64,000 nt of DNA from an uncultured Methanobrevibacter sp. Lineage in GTDB: Archaea > Methanobacteriota > Methanobacteria > Methanobacteriales > Methanobacteriaceae. Below are positions 1-8,729 of this stretch, piece after piece. A program made the translations under genes and the position numbers. Position 1 is the first letter of the stretch, and each line of letters opens with the position of its first letter. Below the pieces are notes generated by a model. That model saw only the letters and a program-made list of their open reading frames with translations. It ran no database searches and was not told the origin of the DNA. The stretch covers positions 1-64,000 of the forward strand of contig NZ_CACXTS010000009.1 in assembly GCF_902770715.1 (NCBI RefSeq), read 5' to 3'.

Positions 1-92
1 GCTTTTAATAATAAGTGTCCAACTAAAGTGGATTTTCCGTGGTCAACGTGTCCAATAAATGCTAAGTTAAGATGTTCTTTTTCTTTTGCCAT
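1..92 (-). CDS. tuf: Translation elongation factor 1-alpha (EF-Tu), 5' part only
   Basis: Only the first 30 or so codons lie in the window; the gene runs off the left edge. The translation begins [20 protein letters not shown], which is the conserved N-terminus with the P-loop GHVDHGKST that binds GTP. The factor carries aminoacyl-tRNA to the ribosome. The ATG at 90-92 is preceded by a GAGGT Shine-Dalgarno (on the minus strand, about 101-105). It follows rpsL-rpsG-fusA in the archaeal str-type order, but a 148-base gap with its own TATA-like box separates it from fusA, so it can probably be transcribed independently. Confidence 0.95.
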   Translation of the reverse strand, partial: MAKEKEHLNLAFIGHVDHGKSTLVGHLLLK

Positions 93-133
93 TATAATAA
101 CCTCTTTTGTAAATATTAACAAACATATCTATA

Positions 134-157
134 AGCTTAAATGTTAGCTTAAATGTT
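134..157 (-). repeat. Perfect 12-bp tandem repeat in the tuf leader
   Basis: AGCTTAAATGTT occurs twice head to tail (134-145 and 146-157 on the plus strand). The repeat lies between the probable TATA box of tuf (173-180) and its start codon, close to the expected transcription start near 148-150. It could be an operator or a leader RNA element; its function is unknown. Confidence 0.6.
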
Positions 158-172
158 ACTTTTATACTTTAA

Positions 173-180
173 CATATAAA
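173..180 (-). promoter_or_regulatory. Probable TATA box of tuf
   Basis: Read on the minus strand this is TTTATATG, a good archaeal TATA box, in an AT-rich gap between fusA and tuf. A start about 25 bases downstream would fall near 148-150 and give a leader of about 57 nt that carries the 12-bp tandem repeat. Confidence 0.5.
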
Positions 181-240
181 TAGATAATGTTTTTTTTATA
201 AATAAAAATATAAAAATAAAAAAATTAAAAATTTTTAATT

Positions 241-2442
241 TTACATATCACCTAAGTAGTGGCTTGCAGGGAATGGTTCTGCAGATAAGCCTTTTCTTTG
301 TCTGATTTCTCTTACGATTTGATTTTGCATCTCACGTGGGAGTGGTTCAAATCCAGCGATTTCAGTAGACCATAAACATCTACCTTCAGCAGCAGATCTG
401 ATGTCACCAGCGAAACCAAACATTTCAGCTACAGGCACTTTAGATTCAATTCTTGCCATATCTCCAGTTTCTTGACCCATGTTTACAATTTGACCTCTTC
501 TGTTTTGGATTTCACGAGTACAGGAACCCATGTAATCATTAGGAGTGTCAATAACTACTTTTTGCATTGGTTCGAGTAATGCTGGTTCTGCAAGCATCAT
601 AGAACCTAAGATAGCGTTTCTGATTGCAGGCAATACTTGTGCAGGTCCTCTGTGAACTGCGTCTTCGTGAAGTTTTGCATCGTGGAGTTTGAATTTTAAT
701 CCCATGGAGATTTCTTCTCCTAAAGGTCCTTTTTTCAAGGTTTCTTCAAATCCTTCGAGTAATAATTCTTTAACTTCATCTAAGTATTGAATACCACGAG
801 TCATGTTAAGGAAGATACTTCTGTTGTGAACAGCCCATACTCTTCTAGCTTCTTCTTTATCTAAACCATGTTCCATGAAGTCGTTAGCAGATTCTTTACC
901 TTTTACTCTGCCTTCTTTAATGTCTCCTTCTTGGATTGCAGCGAAGAGTTCAGGTTCAATAGGTTCAACAGTAATGTAGAATCTGTTGTGTTTGTTAGGG
1001 GATTTACCTTCAACTTGTGGGGATAATTGTCTTACAGTTTCTCTGTATACAACAATAGGTTCGGAAGTAGTGATGTCTACACCTTTTTCACTAATTCTGT
1101 AACCGATAACTTCTAAGTGAAGTTCTCCCATACCTGATACTAAGTGTTCACCGGTTTCTTCGTTAATATCAATTTTAACGGTAGGATCTTCTTTACCGGT
1201 TTGTCTTAATACTTCAATTAATTTTGGTAAATCTTTAGTATTTTTAGCTTCTACAGCAACAGTAACTACAGGTTCAGAGATGTGTTCTAATCCTTCGAAC
1301 TCTTTAATCTTGTGTTCAGGAGAACATAAGGTTTCACCAGCGATAGCTCCTTTTGCACCAGCAATATATACAATGTTACCAGCAGGAACTTTATCGGTGT
1401 TAACCCTTTCAGGTCCAAAGTATACACCTACTTGTTGAACTCTGGATTTACCGTGAGAACCGACCATAAATACTTCTGTACCTTTTTCGATTGCTCCTCC
1501 GTAAACCCTACCGGTAGCGATTTCACCAGCGTGTTTATCTACTGATACGTTGGTAACCATTACAGCTAAAGGTCCGTCAGGAGAAGTATTTACCATACAT
1601 TCACCAGCAGGAGATTCGATGTCTCCATCCCAGATGTTAGGTACTCTGTAAACTTGAGCTTCTTTAGGGGAAGGCAAGTGTTCAACTACCATACCTAATA
1701 ATACATCGGATAAAGGTACTTTTTGAGCTAATTCTTTTTCATTGTCAGCGTTACAGTAATCAATAATATGTTTAAAGTTAATTCCAGTTTCTTGCATAGT
1801 TGGAACGTTAATAGCCCAGTTGTGATATGCTGAACCGAAAGCAACACTACCATTAGTGAAGTCTAATGCCCATTCATCTTTTTTGTCTTCAGGAGCCATG
1901 TTTTTGATCAATTTGTTAGCTTCCATGAAGATGTTGATGAATCTTTTTTGTAATTCTTCAGGTTCTAATTTTAACTCGTTGATTAATCTGTCAACTTTGT
2001 TAATGAATAAAACTGGTTTTACGTTTTCTTTTAATGCTTGTCTGAATACGGTTTCAGTTTGAGGCATGATACCTTCTACAGCACAAACTACAACTACTGC
2101 ACCATCTACAGCTCTCATAGCACGAGTTACGTCCCCACCGAAGTCAACGTGACCTGGAGTATCGATTAAGTTGATTAAGTATTCTTGATCTTTGTAATCG
2201 TGTACCATGGATACGTTAGCTGCGTCGATAGTAATACCACGTGCTTGTTCTTGTTCGTCAAAATCTAAGAATCTTTGGTCACCAGCAAGTTCTTCGGAAA
2301 TCATTCCTGCACCTGCAAGTAAGTTATCAGATAAAGTGGTTTTACCGTGATCGATGTGAGCACAGATACCAATGTTTCTGATTTGTTCAGGTTCGTACAT
2401 CAATTCTTTGATTTTTGCAATCATTTTGTCTCTTCTACTCAA
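241..2442 (-). CDS. fusA: Translation elongation factor 2 (aEF-2)
   Basis: This GTPase drives ribosomal translocation. The P-loop AHIDHGKT is at residues 28-35, followed by the switch region RGITI, the DTPGH motif and NKVD. The C-terminal domain has the DAVHRGPAQ loop, whose histidine (about residue 597) is the expected diphthamide site. I place the start at a TTG at 2440-2442, giving about 733 residues, because GGTGGT (2447-2452 on the minus strand) stands four bases upstream; the longer GTG reading would begin inside that Shine-Dalgarno. It lies just downstream of rpsG and upstream of tuf. Confidence 0.95.
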   Translation of the reverse strand: MSRRDKMIAKIKELMYEPEQIRNIGICAHIDHGKTTLSDNLLAGAGMISEELAGDQRFLDFDEQEQARGITIDAANVSMVHDYKDQEYLINLIDTPGHVDFGGDVTRAMRAVDGAVVVVCAVEGIMPQTETVFRQALKENVKPVLFINKVDRLINELKLEPEELQKRFINIFMEANKLIKNMAPEDKKDEWALDFTNGSVAFGSAYHNWAINVPTMQETGINFKHIIDYCNADNEKELAQKVPLSDVLLGMVVEHLPSPKEAQVYRVPNIWDGDIESPAGECMVNTSPDGPLAVMVTNVSVDKHAGEIATGRVYGGAIEKGTEVFMVGSHGKSRVQQVGVYFGPERVNTDKVPAGNIVYIAGAKGAIAGETLCSPEHKIKEFEGLEHISEPVVTVAVEAKNTKDLPKLIEVLRQTGKEDPTVKIDINEETGEHLVSGMGELHLEVIGYRISEKGVDITTSEPIVVYRETVRQLSPQVEGKSPNKHNRFYITVEPIEPELFAAIQEGDIKEGRVKGKESANDFMEHGLDKEEARRVWAVHNRSIFLNMTRGIQYLDEVKELLLEGFEETLKKGPLGEEISMGLKFKLHDAKLHEDAVHRGPAQVLPAIRNAILGSMMLAEPALLEPMQKVVIDTPNDYMGSCTREIQNRRGQIVNMGQETGDMARIESKVPVAEMFGFAGDIRSAAEGRCLWSTEIAGFEPLPREMQNQIVREIRQRKGLSAEPFPASHYLGDM

Positions 2443-2470
2443 GATAACCACCTAAATAAACGTAATATGA

Positions 2471-3001
2471 TTAGTGTGCTGCTTTAGCAACTCTTTCTTT
2501 CTCTTCAGCTTTTTGTAAAGCAAAGCTTCTTGAATCTTCTTCAGAAGCGAGAATTAATTCATCAGCCAAACATTCAGCAACAGATTTTCTGTTTTTGAAT
2601 GAAGATTGTAAAGTACCTCTGGTTAAAAATCCTAAAGAAAGGTCAACTCTTCTTTGTGGAGAAATATCTACAGCAACTTGGTATCCAATACCACCGTATT
2701 TAATACGGGTAGTTTCTTCACGAGGTGCAGTGTTTTCAACTGCAGTAACTAAAACTTGAACAGGGTTCTTTTTACTTACGATGTTGTAAGCTTTGTTTTT
2801 CTTACCAGAGTTGAGATGGGTTCTCATAATCTTGTTCATTAATCTTTCAACAATAGATACTTTAGATTTTGCGAATTGTCTTTTTACATGTCTACCAGAA
2901 GTATGTGGAACTAAAGTTTCATCTAAGCAGATATATTTTACTAAACCTAAGTCCTCAACTTTTACTTCATCGAGATCCCATTTATCAAATAATTTACTCA
3001 T
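2471..3001 (-). CDS. rpsG: 30S ribosomal protein uS7
   Basis: An assembly protein of the small subunit that binds the 3' major domain of 16S rRNA near the decoding centre. The 176-residue protein has the archaeal type of N-terminus (MSKLFDKW) and the conserved stretch around PVQVLVTAVENTAPREE. The ATG at 2999-3001 is chosen because GGTGG lies eight bases upstream; a longer GTG reading adds four residues and starts within the Shine-Dalgarno. It lies 13 bases after the rpsL stop and 28 before fusA, so the three are almost certainly cotranscribed. Confidence 0.96.
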   Translation of the reverse strand: MSKLFDKWDLDEVKVEDLGLVKYICLDETLVPHTSGRHVKRQFAKSKVSIVERLMNKIMRTHLNSGKKNKAYNIVSKKNPVQVLVTAVENTAPREETTRIKYGGIGYQVAVDISPQRRVDLSLGFLTRGTLQSSFKNRKSVAECLADELILASEEDSRSFALQKAEEKERVAKAAH

Positions 3002-3014
3002 AAATATAACCACC

Positions 3015-3440
3015 TTATCTTACAGGTTTTTCGATTTTTCCACTTACCATTTCTGATAAAGCTACGTTATTAACTTTGGAAACTTTCCAACGGACTCCAG
3101 GAATATCCCCCATGGATCTTCCGGATGGTCCACCGATTCCTTCAATCATTACTTCATCGTGTTCATCAATGAAACCAATAGCTCCGTCACCTGGTGCGAA
3201 AGCAGTTAATTGTTTACCATTTTTAATTAATTGAACACGTACACATTTACGGATAGCAGAGTTAGGTTGTTTTGCTTCTATCCCTACTTTTTCGATTACA
3301 ATACCTCTAGCTTGAGGAGCTCCTTCAAGAGGATCCGCTTTAACGTCTAATCTTAAAGCTCTTCTTTTGTAATCTACATCTTTCCACTTAAAATTTTGTC
3401 TATTTTTTTTAAGTTTTTTTGCAGCAAAAAGTCCTGGCAT
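3015..3440 (-). CDS. rpsL: 30S ribosomal protein uS12
   Basis: A decoding-centre protein of the small subunit that controls translational accuracy. It is 141 residues from the ATG at 3438-3440, which has a GAGGAA Shine-Dalgarno, and begins [12 protein letters not shown]; the longer reading to 3473 has no support. The conserved core [15 protein letters not shown] is present, as is the C-terminal [17 protein letters not shown]. It opens the rpsL-rpsG-fusA operon. Unlike the tight nusA-rpsL linkage often seen in archaea, it is separated from nusA by 325 bases containing a terminator-like hairpin, a TATA box and palindromes. Confidence 0.96.
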   Translation of the reverse strand: MPGLFAAKKLKKNRQNFKWKDVDYKRRALRLDVKADPLEGAPQARGIVIEKVGIEAKQPNSAIRKCVRVQLIKNGKQLTAFAPGDGAIGFIDEHDEVMIEGIGGPSGRSMGDIPGVRWKVSKVNNVALSEMVSGKIEKPVR

Positions 3441-3499
3441 ATTTTCTTCCTCGAATTTTTTGTTAAAAAGCATATCTAAGAATCCACCGCTGCGATTTA

Positions 3500-3517
3500 T
3501 ACTATTATCTAATAGTA
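3500..3517. promoter_or_regulatory. Perfect palindrome at the probable rpsL transcription start
   Basis: TACTATTA-TC-TAATAGTA is a perfect inverted repeat with 8-base arms. It covers the position about 25 bases downstream of the TTTATATC box at 3533-3540, where transcription of rpsL should start. It could be an operator for a dimeric regulator or a hairpin at the 5' end of the leader RNA. Confidence 0.5.
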
Positions 3518-3532
3518 CAATCTAAATTCTAA

Positions 3533-3540
3533 GATATAAA
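3533..3540 (-). promoter_or_regulatory. Probable TATA box of the rpsL-rpsG-fusA operon
   Basis: On the minus strand the sequence reads TTTATATC. A start about 25 bases downstream falls inside the 3500-3517 palindrome and gives a leader of roughly 70 nt before the rpsL ATG at 3440. Confidence 0.5.
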
Positions 3541-3558
3541 TCAGTATAATTAATTAAT

Positions 3559-3578
3559 TAGATAAAATACATTATCTA
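3559..3578. promoter_or_regulatory. Inverted repeat TAGATAA-N6-TTATCTA upstream of rpsL
   Basis: A perfect 7-base inverted repeat with a 6-base spacer lies just upstream of the probable rpsL TATA box. The same heptamer TTATCTA recurs at 3505-3511 inside the next palindrome. The position suits an archaeal activator or repressor site, but the heptamer is common by chance in such AT-rich DNA. Confidence 0.35.
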
Positions 3579-3727
3579 AAAGAAGATATCGTGATAATAA
3601 TAGTAAAAACTTAGACAAAAAGCACACATAGTCAAGTTATAAACAGTACAGATATCTTATGATAATTTATATGTTTTAACCTTTATAAAGGTATGTATTT
3701 TCTATATTAAAATAAATAAAAAAAGTA

Positions 3728-3772
3728 ATTTTAAAAAAAATAAATTATAAAAAATAGCCCGAAAGCTATTTT
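3728..3772 (-). terminator. Probable intrinsic terminator after nusA
   Basis: AAAATAGC (3751-3758) and GCTATTTT (3765-3772) form an 8-bp stem that overlaps the nusA stop codon. On the minus strand it is followed by T-rich tracts reaching down to about 3728. It would separate the RNA polymerase operon from the rpsL operon. Confidence 0.55.
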
Positions 3773-4197
3773 AATATAATATTGTCGATATTATGTTGTC
3801 TATTTGCTAATAATTTAGCTCTTTCAATATTAATTCCATTTTTACCGATAGCAATACGTTTATTGGTATTGTCTGCTGTGACAGTAGCTATTTTTTCGCC
3901 TGACTGCTTTTGACTTACTTTAACAGATTGTAATTTTGCAGGGGATAAAACATTTTTAATAAACTGTATTGGATCATCGTCTAATTCGATGATTTCAACA
4001 CCTTTATCTACTGCTCTTTGAACTTTAGATACTGAACTTCCACCTTTACCGATAGCAAGTCCCATGTCACCATTTTTTACAACAAAAGTGACTTTACCAT
4101 GTTCATCATCGATAATGCAATCTTTAACCATTGCTCCAGTCATACTTTCGAAAAGAGCTATGTATCTAATTTCATTTGCACTAAGTTTAATAGACAC
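3766..4197 (-). CDS. nusA: Archaeal NusA-type KH-domain transcription factor
   Basis: A short (143 residue) archaeal NusA that contains two KH RNA-binding domains and lacks the N-terminal and S1 domains of bacterial NusA. The KH signature loops are visible as GLAIGKGGSSVSK and RIAIGKNGINIER. It starts with GTG at 4195-4197, with GAGGT upstream. It follows eL30 by six bases at the end of the RNA polymerase operon, which is its usual archaeal place. It probably acts in elongation or termination with the polymerase encoded alongside. Confidence 0.93.
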   Translation of the reverse strand: MSIKLSANEIRYIALFESMTGAMVKDCIIDDEHGKVTFVVKNGDMGLAIGKGGSSVSKVQRAVDKGVEIIELDDDPIQFIKNVLSPAKLQSVKVSQKQSGEKIATVTADNTNKRIAIGKNGINIERAKLLANRQHNIDNIILK

Positions 4198-4203
4198 TTA
4201 AAT

Positions 4204-4503
4204 CTACCTCAAATCGTCTAATATTGTAGAATCTCCTGGATCGTTAATGATTAATGTAGCAACAGTAAATGGTTTACCACAAACAGAACCCAAATCTACA
4301 CTAGTTCCATCGTAAACGATAGATGGAATTTCGGAAAGATTTGCATAATATTCAACATCTTCAAGAATTTCTTTAGGAGCGTTAGCAGCAACTACTGCGA
4401 GTTGGCCTTTTCCTAATTTTAAAGATTGAATTGATTTTTCAGAGCCTAATATTACGTCACCAGTATCGACAGCTACTCTGATTCCTCTATCTACGTCCAT
4501 CAT
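4204..4503 (-). CDS. rpl30e: 50S ribosomal protein eL30
   Basis: A 99-residue member of the L7Ae/L30e RNA-binding family, part of the large ribosomal subunit. It shows the family pattern: a lysine-rich helix (SLKLGKGQLAVVAANAP) followed by IPSIVYDGTSVDLGSVCGKP. GGAGG stands four bases before the first ATG; a second in-frame ATG follows directly, so the start could be one codon later. The Shine-Dalgarno overlaps the end of rpoA2, which points to translational coupling in the polymerase operon. Confidence 0.94.
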   Translation of the reverse strand: MMDVDRGIRVAVDTGDVILGSEKSIQSLKLGKGQLAVVAANAPKEILEDVEYYANLSEIPSIVYDGTSVDLGSVCGKPFTVATLIINDPGDSTILDDLR

Positions 4504-4511
4504 CTAGCCTC

Positions 4512-5693
4512 CTATTTATTTTTATAATCCATTTTGACACCGACAGAACCGGTACCAAGAGGTATTGGTTGTCCAATAATAATATTTTCGATGATACCTG
4601 TTAAATCATCAACTTCGCCACGAATACTTGCGTGAAGTAAATGTTTACCAGTTTCTTCAAAAGCTGCACGAGCTAAAACACTTGATTTTTCACCACTAAT
4701 ACCATGTCTTCCAATGGATTTGACTACACCTTCAGAAGTCATAATATCTGCAACTAACATAATATGTCTTACATCAACACTAAGACCTTGTTCTGATAAG
4801 GTTTTTTGAGCTTCATCAATAATAGATTGACGAGCCGCTTCAATACCTAAAACTTGGCCGATTTCGTGAATGTTGTTAGTGGTAGTTCTTACCTGATCAA
4901 TACCTTCCATGGAAAGAACTTCCTTAAGGTTTGACCCTTCGGTATGGATAATCCATTCATCATCACGACGAATGATGACCCTTCCAATATTTTTAATACC
5001 ACTGATTTGCAAGTCACGGAATTTGTCCGCTAAAAGACGAAGTTCACGAATCACAAAATCAGAATCGGTTTTAGTGAATGATATAGTTACATCATCACCA
5101 TCAATTTTTGTAGCTTTTTTGAACTGTTTTTCGATTTTTGCATTAATTTCTTCTCTGTCAAGTCTTTTTTCTGCAATCTTCTTATTATCTAAAACAGCTT
5201 CGACTTCCATAGTACCATAATTCAAATTGAAGTCCTTGAGAATATCATTGATAGTACTTTTACCAATCTTGTTAGCTAAAGTCCTAACGAACTCCTCATC
5301 GTTCTTATATTCATCAGTGAAATAGATATCCATGGTAGGAGTTTTGATTTTTTCTCTTGCATCTACAATTTCAATAAGTCTTGGAAGACCTAATGTTACG
5401 TTTAACTCAGTTACCCCTGCATAGTGAAAAGTACGCATGGTCATCTGTGTACCAGGTTCACCAACAGATTGTGCAGCTACTGTACCAACAGCCTCGCCAG
5501 CTTCAACGTGAGCTCGGTCATAGGCAAGTTTAAGCTTAATGATGAGTTCTCTTAACTCATCGTCAGTTAAATCTCTACTGATATAATGTTCAGCCAAATC
5601 TTCGATATAACTATCTGGAAAAGCAATGTCGAGATTTTCTGTTTCATTAATCTCAGCAATCATTTCATTAATTTTAGTTCTTATTTCATCCAT
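4512..5693 (-). CDS. rpoA2: DNA-directed RNA polymerase subunit A''
   Basis: The C-terminal part of the beta'-like largest subunit, encoded separately as in most archaea. The 393 residues include the trigger-loop/bridge region [18 protein letters not shown] and the C-terminal jaw and clamp parts ending near [24 protein letters not shown] sequence (here [12 protein letters not shown]). It pairs with A' (encoded directly upstream, with a gap of eight bases) to make the active centre. Length and architecture are normal, and no intein is visible. Confidence 0.97.
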   Translation of the reverse strand: MDEIRTKINEMIAEINETENLDIAFPDSYIEDLAEHYISRDLTDDELRELIIKLKLAYDRAHVEAGEAVGTVAAQSVGEPGTQMTMRTFHYAGVTELNVTLGLPRLIEIVDAREKIKTPTMDIYFTDEYKNDEEFVRTLANKIGKSTINDILKDFNLNYGTMEVEAVLDNKKIAEKRLDREEINAKIEKQFKKATKIDGDDVTISFTKTDSDFVIRELRLLADKFRDLQISGIKNIGRVIIRRDDEWIIHTEGSNLKEVLSMEGIDQVRTTTNNIHEIGQVLGIEAARQSIIDEAQKTLSEQGLSVDVRHIMLVADIMTSEGVVKSIGRHGISGEKSSVLARAAFEETGKHLLHASIRGEVDDLTGIIENIIIGQPIPLGTGSVGVKMDYKNK

Positions 5694-5701
5694 AGTTACA
5701 C

Positions 5702-8700
5702 CTACTTACCTTCCATCCTTATTTCATCAATAAGTTTGTCTAAGTTTGCTGCTTTACCGAAATCGGATTTTGCAGGGTCTACACCATCTTCACCGAACAT
5801 GGTTTGGATAACGTTTCCTTGGTTATCGGTAACAAGTCCGGATGGTTTGACTTGCAAGTCTTGTAAAGCGTTTACAAGTCTTCTTTGCATGTAACCGGAT
5901 TGTGCGGTACGGATCGCTGTATCTACAAGACCTTCTCTTCCTCCCATTGCGTGGAAGAAGAATTCAATTGGGTCAAGTCCGGATTTATAACTTGAGTGAA
6001 CAAATCCTTTTGCCTTTGCCCCTAACTCACCTTTCTTGAAGTGAGGCAGGGTTCTGTTGATGTATCCTCTTTCGATACGTCCACCCCTAACTGCCTGTTG
6101 TCCTACACATGCAGTAATCTGAGTAAGGTTCAACATGGATGCCCTTGCACCGGTACGAGCCATTACTACAGAGTGGTTTTCAACAGCCATTACATGGTCA
6201 TATGTATCATCAAGAGATTGCTTACCCATAGTAAGGTAATGTTCAGCGATTTGACCAGACATATCCCTAGCTTCCCCGAGAACTTGCATGATTCTCATCT
6301 CTAAGGTTTCAGCTAAACTTCTACCAGGTAAAGCTTCAAGATAACCTTCTTCATAAGCTTCAACAAGCTTATCTACTTCAGCCATCTTATTGTCTAAATG
6401 CTCATTAATACGGTCTTGAGCTTCTTCAGGAATTTCTTCATCGTTTAAACTGGTTGTAATACCGGTTTTCATGATTCCACAGATTGCTAAGTCAGTGGAA
6501 CGATCTAAGAATTCCTTAGCTCTTCCAGGACCATATTCTTTAACAATTTTATCTAATATTTTACCTGAAAAGGATCCATATGCGCTTTCGTCTATTACAC
6601 CCTGTTCAAGGATACCGTTTTTAATTATAACTTCAGCATCTTCAGGAGGATAGACCTCAGGACATTTGGAAATTTCAGCAGTATAAGATAAGTTTAAGTC
6701 ATTAGGTAACAATAATGAGAACAATTCTTTACCGGTCCATTTGTCACCTTTATCCTTGTAAATGAAAGATTCCTCATCAAAGTCAGGGTCATATTTTAAA
6801 ATCCATTGATTGGATTTGAATTCAGGAATCTTAAGGTGAGATTTTCTGATAATTTGTAAAGCTTGTTCTTCAGTGAATTCGACACCGTCACGGGTTAAGA
6901 GGTATGCTCCACTAATGTGGTCGTGAATAGCACCGATAATTGGTCCTCCGAACCTTGGAGATAAGATGTGTTCCTGTACACGCATCAATGATTTTGCTTC
7001 TGCACGGGACTCGTCAGTTTGGAAAACGTGCATATTCATTTCGTCCCCATCGAAATCCGCATTGTATGGAGGACAAACACATAAGTTTAACCTGAAAGTC
7101 TTGTAAGGTAAAACTCTTACTTCGTGTGCCATCATACTCATTCTGTGAAGAGAAGGCTGACGGTTGAATAAAACCATATCTCCATCTTTCAAGTGTCTTT
7201 CAATAATGTAACCAGGTTCCAAATTCTCAAGGATGAATTCCTTGGTCTCCTCGGTGACTCTTCTTTTGGTGTCACCGTTGATTACGTAGTTTGCACCTGG
7301 GTGAACATCAGGACCGTTTTCGATGTAGGTTCTCATTTCATCGATGTTCCATTCGTTTACGTGGACAGGCACGGTTACTTCTTTAGCAATCATTTCAGGA
7401 ACACCGACCTCATTAATACTGATGTTTGGGTCAGGTGAGATTACTGTACGGGCTGAGAAGTTAACCCTTTTACCTGAAAGGTTGGAACGGAAACGTCCTT
7501 CTTTACCTTTTAACCTTTGAGTCAAGGTTTTAAGTGGTCTGCCTGACCTGTGTCTTGCAGGCGGAACACCACTTGCTTCATTATCAAAGTAAGTTGTAAC
7601 GTGATATTGTAATAATTCCCATAAGTCTTCAACGATTAATTGTGGAGCTCCAGCCTCCATGTTTTCAAGTAAACGTTGATTGATACGTAAGATATCAACA
7701 AGCTTGTGAGTCAAGTCGTCTTCTGATCTTTCACCGGTATCCAAGATAATAGATGGCCTTACAGTTACAGGAGGAACAGGAAGTACTGTTAATACTAACC
7801 ATTCTGGTCTTGCAACTTCAGGGTTTACACCTAAAACAAATGAATCTTCATCAGTGATTTTTTCAAGTCTTTCACGAACTTCAGAAGCAGTTAACTTATA
7901 CTCTTCAATTAATCCGTTGCTGTCAACAATAGTTTTGAAAATATTGTTCAATTGGGTATTGGATAATTCATAAGAAGCATCGATTTCATCATCTGAATCT
8001 AAAATATCAATGATTTCATCAACATTATGCAAATGTTCACACAACAATTCTAAAAGATTGCTGTTAACTAACAATCTGTTTTGGAAATATTCCTCTTTAT
8101 TTTCAACTATTTCTCTTGAAATAGGACCTATTTCCCCAATGCTGATGCTGTCTGCAGACATTTCATCATAGAATACTTTCTTGAATTCGCAAAGCGGGTT
8201 GATGATTTGAACCATTGAAACAGGTTTGTCAAGAATGATTTTATCTTGAATTGTACCACAGTGAGGGCATTCATCACATTCCTTCTTGTTAGCCAATTCG
8301 TAAATCTTTTTGAGAATGCCTCCGATACTTTCATTTTGAGCTTTAAGTTCTAATATCTTATTGGTGTACTCTTTAATCTCATCATCAGTTAAAAGAGCAC
8401 GACCACATTCATTACAAGTAGAACGTAAAATCTTGTGGATGACATCACCAAAACCAACATGGATAACAGGTCTTGCTAACTCAATACTACCGAAATGTCC
8501 TTGACATACTCCTCCTTTGGAACCGCAAGTCCTACATACTAAACTTGGGTCGATAATACCTAAACGAGGATCCATTAAACCTTTATCAATAGGGAAACCG
8601 TCATCACCATAAGTATCAGGATACTCAACAGTGACAACAGACATGTCACGAATATTTTCAGGAGACATTAAACCAAAGTTAATTCTTTCAATTTTTTTAA

Positions 8701-8713
8701 TAAATGCTTTCAT
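5702..8713 (-). CDS. rpoA1: DNA-directed RNA polymerase subunit A' with an internal insertion
   Basis: The catalytic largest subunit. The Mg-binding motif [11 protein letters not shown] is at about residues 551-561. Zinc-binding cysteines are at C60-C63-C70 with H73, and at C100-C103 with C146-C149-C152. At 1003 residues it is about 100-130 longer than the archaeal A' subunits I know (about 870). The extra length falls between the second zinc site and [14 protein letters not shown] (residue 273 on), i.e. about residues 170-270, a stretch rich in Asp, Glu, Leu and Ile. No splicing motifs are seen, so it is an insertion domain, not an intein. It lies between rpoB1 and rpoA2. Confidence 0.95.
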   Translation of the reverse strand: MKAFIKKIERINFGLMSPENIRDMSVVTVEYPDTYGDDGFPIDKGLMDPRLGIIDPSLVCRTCGSKGGVCQGHFGSIELARPVIHVGFGDVIHKILRSTCNECGRALLTDDEIKEYTNKILELKAQNESIGGILKKIYELANKKECDECPHCGTIQDKIILDKPVSMVQIINPLCEFKKVFYDEMSADSISIGEIGPISREIVENKEEYFQNRLLVNSNLLELLCEHLHNVDEIIDILDSDDEIDASYELSNTQLNNIFKTIVDSNGLIEEYKLTASEVRERLEKITDEDSFVLGVNPEVARPEWLVLTVLPVPPVTVRPSIILDTGERSEDDLTHKLVDILRINQRLLENMEAGAPQLIVEDLWELLQYHVTTYFDNEASGVPPARHRSGRPLKTLTQRLKGKEGRFRSNLSGKRVNFSARTVISPDPNISINEVGVPEMIAKEVTVPVHVNEWNIDEMRTYIENGPDVHPGANYVINGDTKRRVTEETKEFILENLEPGYIIERHLKDGDMVLFNRQPSLHRMSMMAHEVRVLPYKTFRLNLCVCPPYNADFDGDEMNMHVFQTDESRAEAKSLMRVQEHILSPRFGGPIIGAIHDHISGAYLLTRDGVEFTEEQALQIIRKSHLKIPEFKSNQWILKYDPDFDEESFIYKDKGDKWTGKELFSLLLPNDLNLSYTAEISKCPEVYPPEDAEVIIKNGILEQGVIDESAYGSFSGKILDKIVKEYGPGRAKEFLDRSTDLAICGIMKTGITTSLNDEEIPEEAQDRINEHLDNKMAEVDKLVEAYEEGYLEALPGRSLAETLEMRIMQVLGEARDMSGQIAEHYLTMGKQSLDDTYDHVMAVENHSVVMARTGARASMLNLTQITACVGQQAVRGGRIERGYINRTLPHFKKGELGAKAKGFVHSSYKSGLDPIEFFFHAMGGREGLVDTAIRTAQSGYMQRRLVNALQDLQVKPSGLVTDNQGNVIQTMFGEDGVDPAKSDFGKAANLDKLIDEIRMEGK

Positions 8714-8729
8714 GTGTTATCTCCTTTAA

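Noticed and set aside
5702..8713. Possible intein in rpoA1, because the protein is about 100 residues too long
   Set aside because: No Cys/Ser start with a His-Asn-Cys/Ser/Thr end is seen, and the extra part is far from the catalytic NADFDGDE motif where inteins lodge. An insertion domain is more likely.
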